Translations under genes and position numbers: made by a program
Origin: JACPUW01 sp049115495
Lineage (GTDB): Bacteria; Bacteroidota; Bacteroidia; CAILMK01; JACPUW01
Length of the DNA: 64,000 nucleotides
Direction of reading: 5' to 3'
Assembly: GCA_049115495.1 (NCBI GenBank)
Contig: JAGDZV010000004.1
Coordinates: forward strand, 248,001-312,000
Shown here: piece after piece, positions 62,476 through 64,000 of the stretch
How positions within the stretch are numbered: the stretch's first letter is position 1
Layout: each line of letters starts with the position of its first letter
Notes under the pieces: model-generated
What the model saw: the letters and a program-made list of their open reading frames with translations, nothing else
Database searches by the model: none
Told to the model about the DNA's origin: nothing

Positions 62476-64000
62476 ATGAATAAACTATCGCTACTGCTGT
62501 TCTTGTTCTTTTTCTCTTTTGCTTCTCACATTTTTGGGCAAAAAACTATAGTTAGAAAGTTTGCCTTTGACCCCAGTAGTGGTCCGGCACTAATAGAGAA
62601 TGGCGATACATCTTATTCAGCTTTTACCGGTGGTTTTCATAAACCATATTTCAACAATATAGATATCAATCTTGATGGAATTCAAGACCTTTTGGTTTTT
62701 GATAAGGAAGATTATCAAACCATAATTTACATAGGCAATGGAGACTCCTTAAACCCAGAGTTTATGTTGGCTCCTGAATATGAATTCTTATTACCTAAGC
62801 TGTATGCATGGGTAAAAGTTTTGGATTTTAATGGAGATGATAAGCCAGATATTTTTACATCGAACAATATAGGAGGGGTAATGGTGTACAAAAACACTTC
62901 TACAAGCAAAGAAATAAAGTTTGAATTATATAATGATGATTTAAAATATTTCGACGTTGAAATTCGATTTTACACCCCGCTTTTTGTGGCGCCAAGTGAT
63001 GTGCCAGCGGTAGACGATATTGACGGTGATGGCGATCTTGATATTCTTGCTTTTGATAGTGGCGGTGGTAACATTACTTATTATCAAAATCAAAGCATGG
63101 AAGTATACGGGCATAAAGATAGTTTTAACTTTTTGGTGCCTACCTTTTGCTGGGGGCGTTTTCAAGAATCTGATACAAGTAACGAGATTGTTTTTGCGCC
63201 TACGTGCTATTTGTATAAAAATGCAAAACATGCAGGGAGTAATATGCTAACCCTTGATATTGATAATGACGGCGATAAAGATTTGCTATTAAGTGATGTA
63301 TCTTATGAAACGGTAATTCTACTAGAAAATGGCTGGAATCCAAATTCAAGCAACGGCCATAACCGCGATACTATGATAAAGGCCTACACTAATTTTCCAT
63401 CTTACGATAAGCCAATTGAGGTAGACCTGTTTCCTTCAATTAGCTATTGCGATATAAACTTTGACGGAGCCAATGATCTTGTTTTGGCTCCAACATCTCA
63501 AGAAATAAATTTTGTAGTAAGAAATACATGGGCGTATGAGAACATAGGAACAGGCAAAAAACCAAGGTTTAAGTTTTCTACAGACGAGTTTTTACAAGAA
63601 GGTACAGTTGAAACTGGTGAGTTTAGCAAACCTGCAGTATTTGATTATGATGGAGATGGCGACTTTGATCTAATAGTGGCTTCTCCAACACCTTATACAA
63701 ACTTTGAATACGATAAAGCTTACTATCGCTTATTCTTGTACGAAAACGTAGGCACAAAACAAGACCCCTTATTTAAGCTCATAGATGAAGATTATTTGGC
63801 TCTTGCTGGGCAAAAACATGTATATGTTAACCCTGCTTTTGGCGATGCTGATAATAATGGAACAATAGATTTATTGCTGGGTCTTGAAAACGGCAAAGTT
63901 GCCTTTTACCCAAACTCAAATACACCAGATAAAGCGGCAGATCTTAAGTTTAGCACCTTGTCTTTCATGGATATTGACCTATCAGCCCAATCGGCTCCGT
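62476..64000 (+). CDS. Secreted FG-GAP/VCBS-repeat protein, 3' end outside window
   Basis: Frame open from ATG 62476 to the window edge, at least 508 codons. Signal peptide (MNKLSLLLFLFFFSFASHIF, cleaved near Q22). Repeated calcium-binding-like motifs of FG-GAP/VCBS type recur about every 60-100 residues (DINLDGIQDLLVFDK, DFNGDDKPDIFTS, DIDGDGDLDILAFDS, DIDNDGDKDLLLSD, DYDGDGDFDLIVASP), pointing to a beta-propeller. Such Bacteroidota proteins usually end in a type IX sorting domain, which would lie right of the window. Divergent from surE. Confidence 0.9.
   Translation, partial: MNKLSLLLFLFFFSFASHIFGQKTIVRKFAFDPSSGPALIENGDTSYSAFTGGFHKPYFNNIDINLDGIQDLLVFDKEDYQTIIYIGNGDSLNPEFMLAPEYEFLLPKLYAWVKVLDFNGDDKPDIFTSNNIGGVMVYKNTSTSKEIKFELYNDDLKYFDVEIRFYTPLFVAPSDVPAVDDIDGDGDLDILAFDSGGGNITYYQNQSMEVYGHKDSFNFLVPTFCWGRFQESDTSNEIVFAPTCYLYKNAKHAGSNMLTLDIDNDGDKDLLLSDVSYETVILLENGWNPNSSNGHNRDTMIKAYTNFPSYDKPIEVDLFPSISYCDINFDGANDLVLAPTSQEINFVVRNTWAYENIGTGKKPRFKFSTDEFLQEGTVETGEFSKPAVFDYDGDGDFDLIVASPTPYTNFEYDKAYYRLFLYENVGTKQDPLFKLIDEDYLALAGQKHVYVNPAFGDADNNGTIDLLLGLENGKVAFYPNSNTPDKAADLKFSTLSFMDIDLSAQSAP

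Overview
The window is AT-rich, densely coded DNA from a member of the Bacteroidota, probably a marine free-living lineage of the Flavobacteriales or Cytophagales; I cannot fix the genus. The evidence is several C-terminal type IX secretion (T9SS) sorting tails, a DUF3276/PUR-domain gene, a DUF5723 outer-membrane protein, SecA of the long Bacteroidota form, promoter -7 boxes of the TAnnTTTG type, and SPOR, LytTR/7TMR-DISM and PgpH-like 7TM-HD proteins.

Region 1 (1-8400) is the right-hand part of an integrated element. It holds a tyrosine recombinase whose start lies left of the window, an excisionase-like HTH protein, an SF3 helicase-primase, a zinc-ribbon/TOPRIM-like protein, several small hypothetical proteins and a lipoprotein as possible cargo. 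No capsid, relaxase or conjugation gene is visible, so it looks like a small integrative or satellite-type element.

Region 2 (8400-30100) is mostly chromosomal core: serS, an M16 peptidase, a DsbD-type reductase with a duplicated N-terminal domain, a histidine kinase/response regulator/LytTR signalling cluster, two tandem exported phage-tail-collar proteins followed by a T9SS protein, a nucleoside phosphorylase, a parallel beta-helix T9SS protein, an M20 amidohydrolase, a SPOR protein and deoC.

Region 3 (30100-51850) begins with secA. A DUF559 nuclease gene follows, sitting between two identical 74-bp structured direct repeats. Next come an unusual predicted lipoprotein peptide deformylase, a type I secretion-like TolC/HlyD/ABC operon, a PUR-domain protein, pgpH, a thiolase, EamA-ruvX-def, a TrpF-like barrel, and a lipoprotein/DUF5723 pair.

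Region 4 (51850-57140) is an accessory hotspot. An intact tRNA-Ala(GGC) is followed by a GIY-YIG nuclease gene. Around them lie three degenerate tRNA-like copies, two of which have both the anticodon arm and the T arm replaced by a TCCCGAA/TTCGGGA palindrome, and pieces of further GIY-YIG genes. Next to this array are two nearly identical REP-associated tyrosine transposases (RAYTs), a deletion derivative of the same element, and an orphan Rhs tip with a candidate immunity lipoprotein.

Region 5 (57160-64000) holds a PKD/T9SS adhesin-like protein, a surE-membrane protein-lpxB operon with a small lipoprotein, and the start of an FG-GAP/VCBS-repeat secreted protein that runs off the right edge.

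The most interesting theme is that three different single-domain nuclease families (DUF559, GIY-YIG, RAYT/HUH), each tied to its own palindromic or structured repeat family, occur within about 22 kb.
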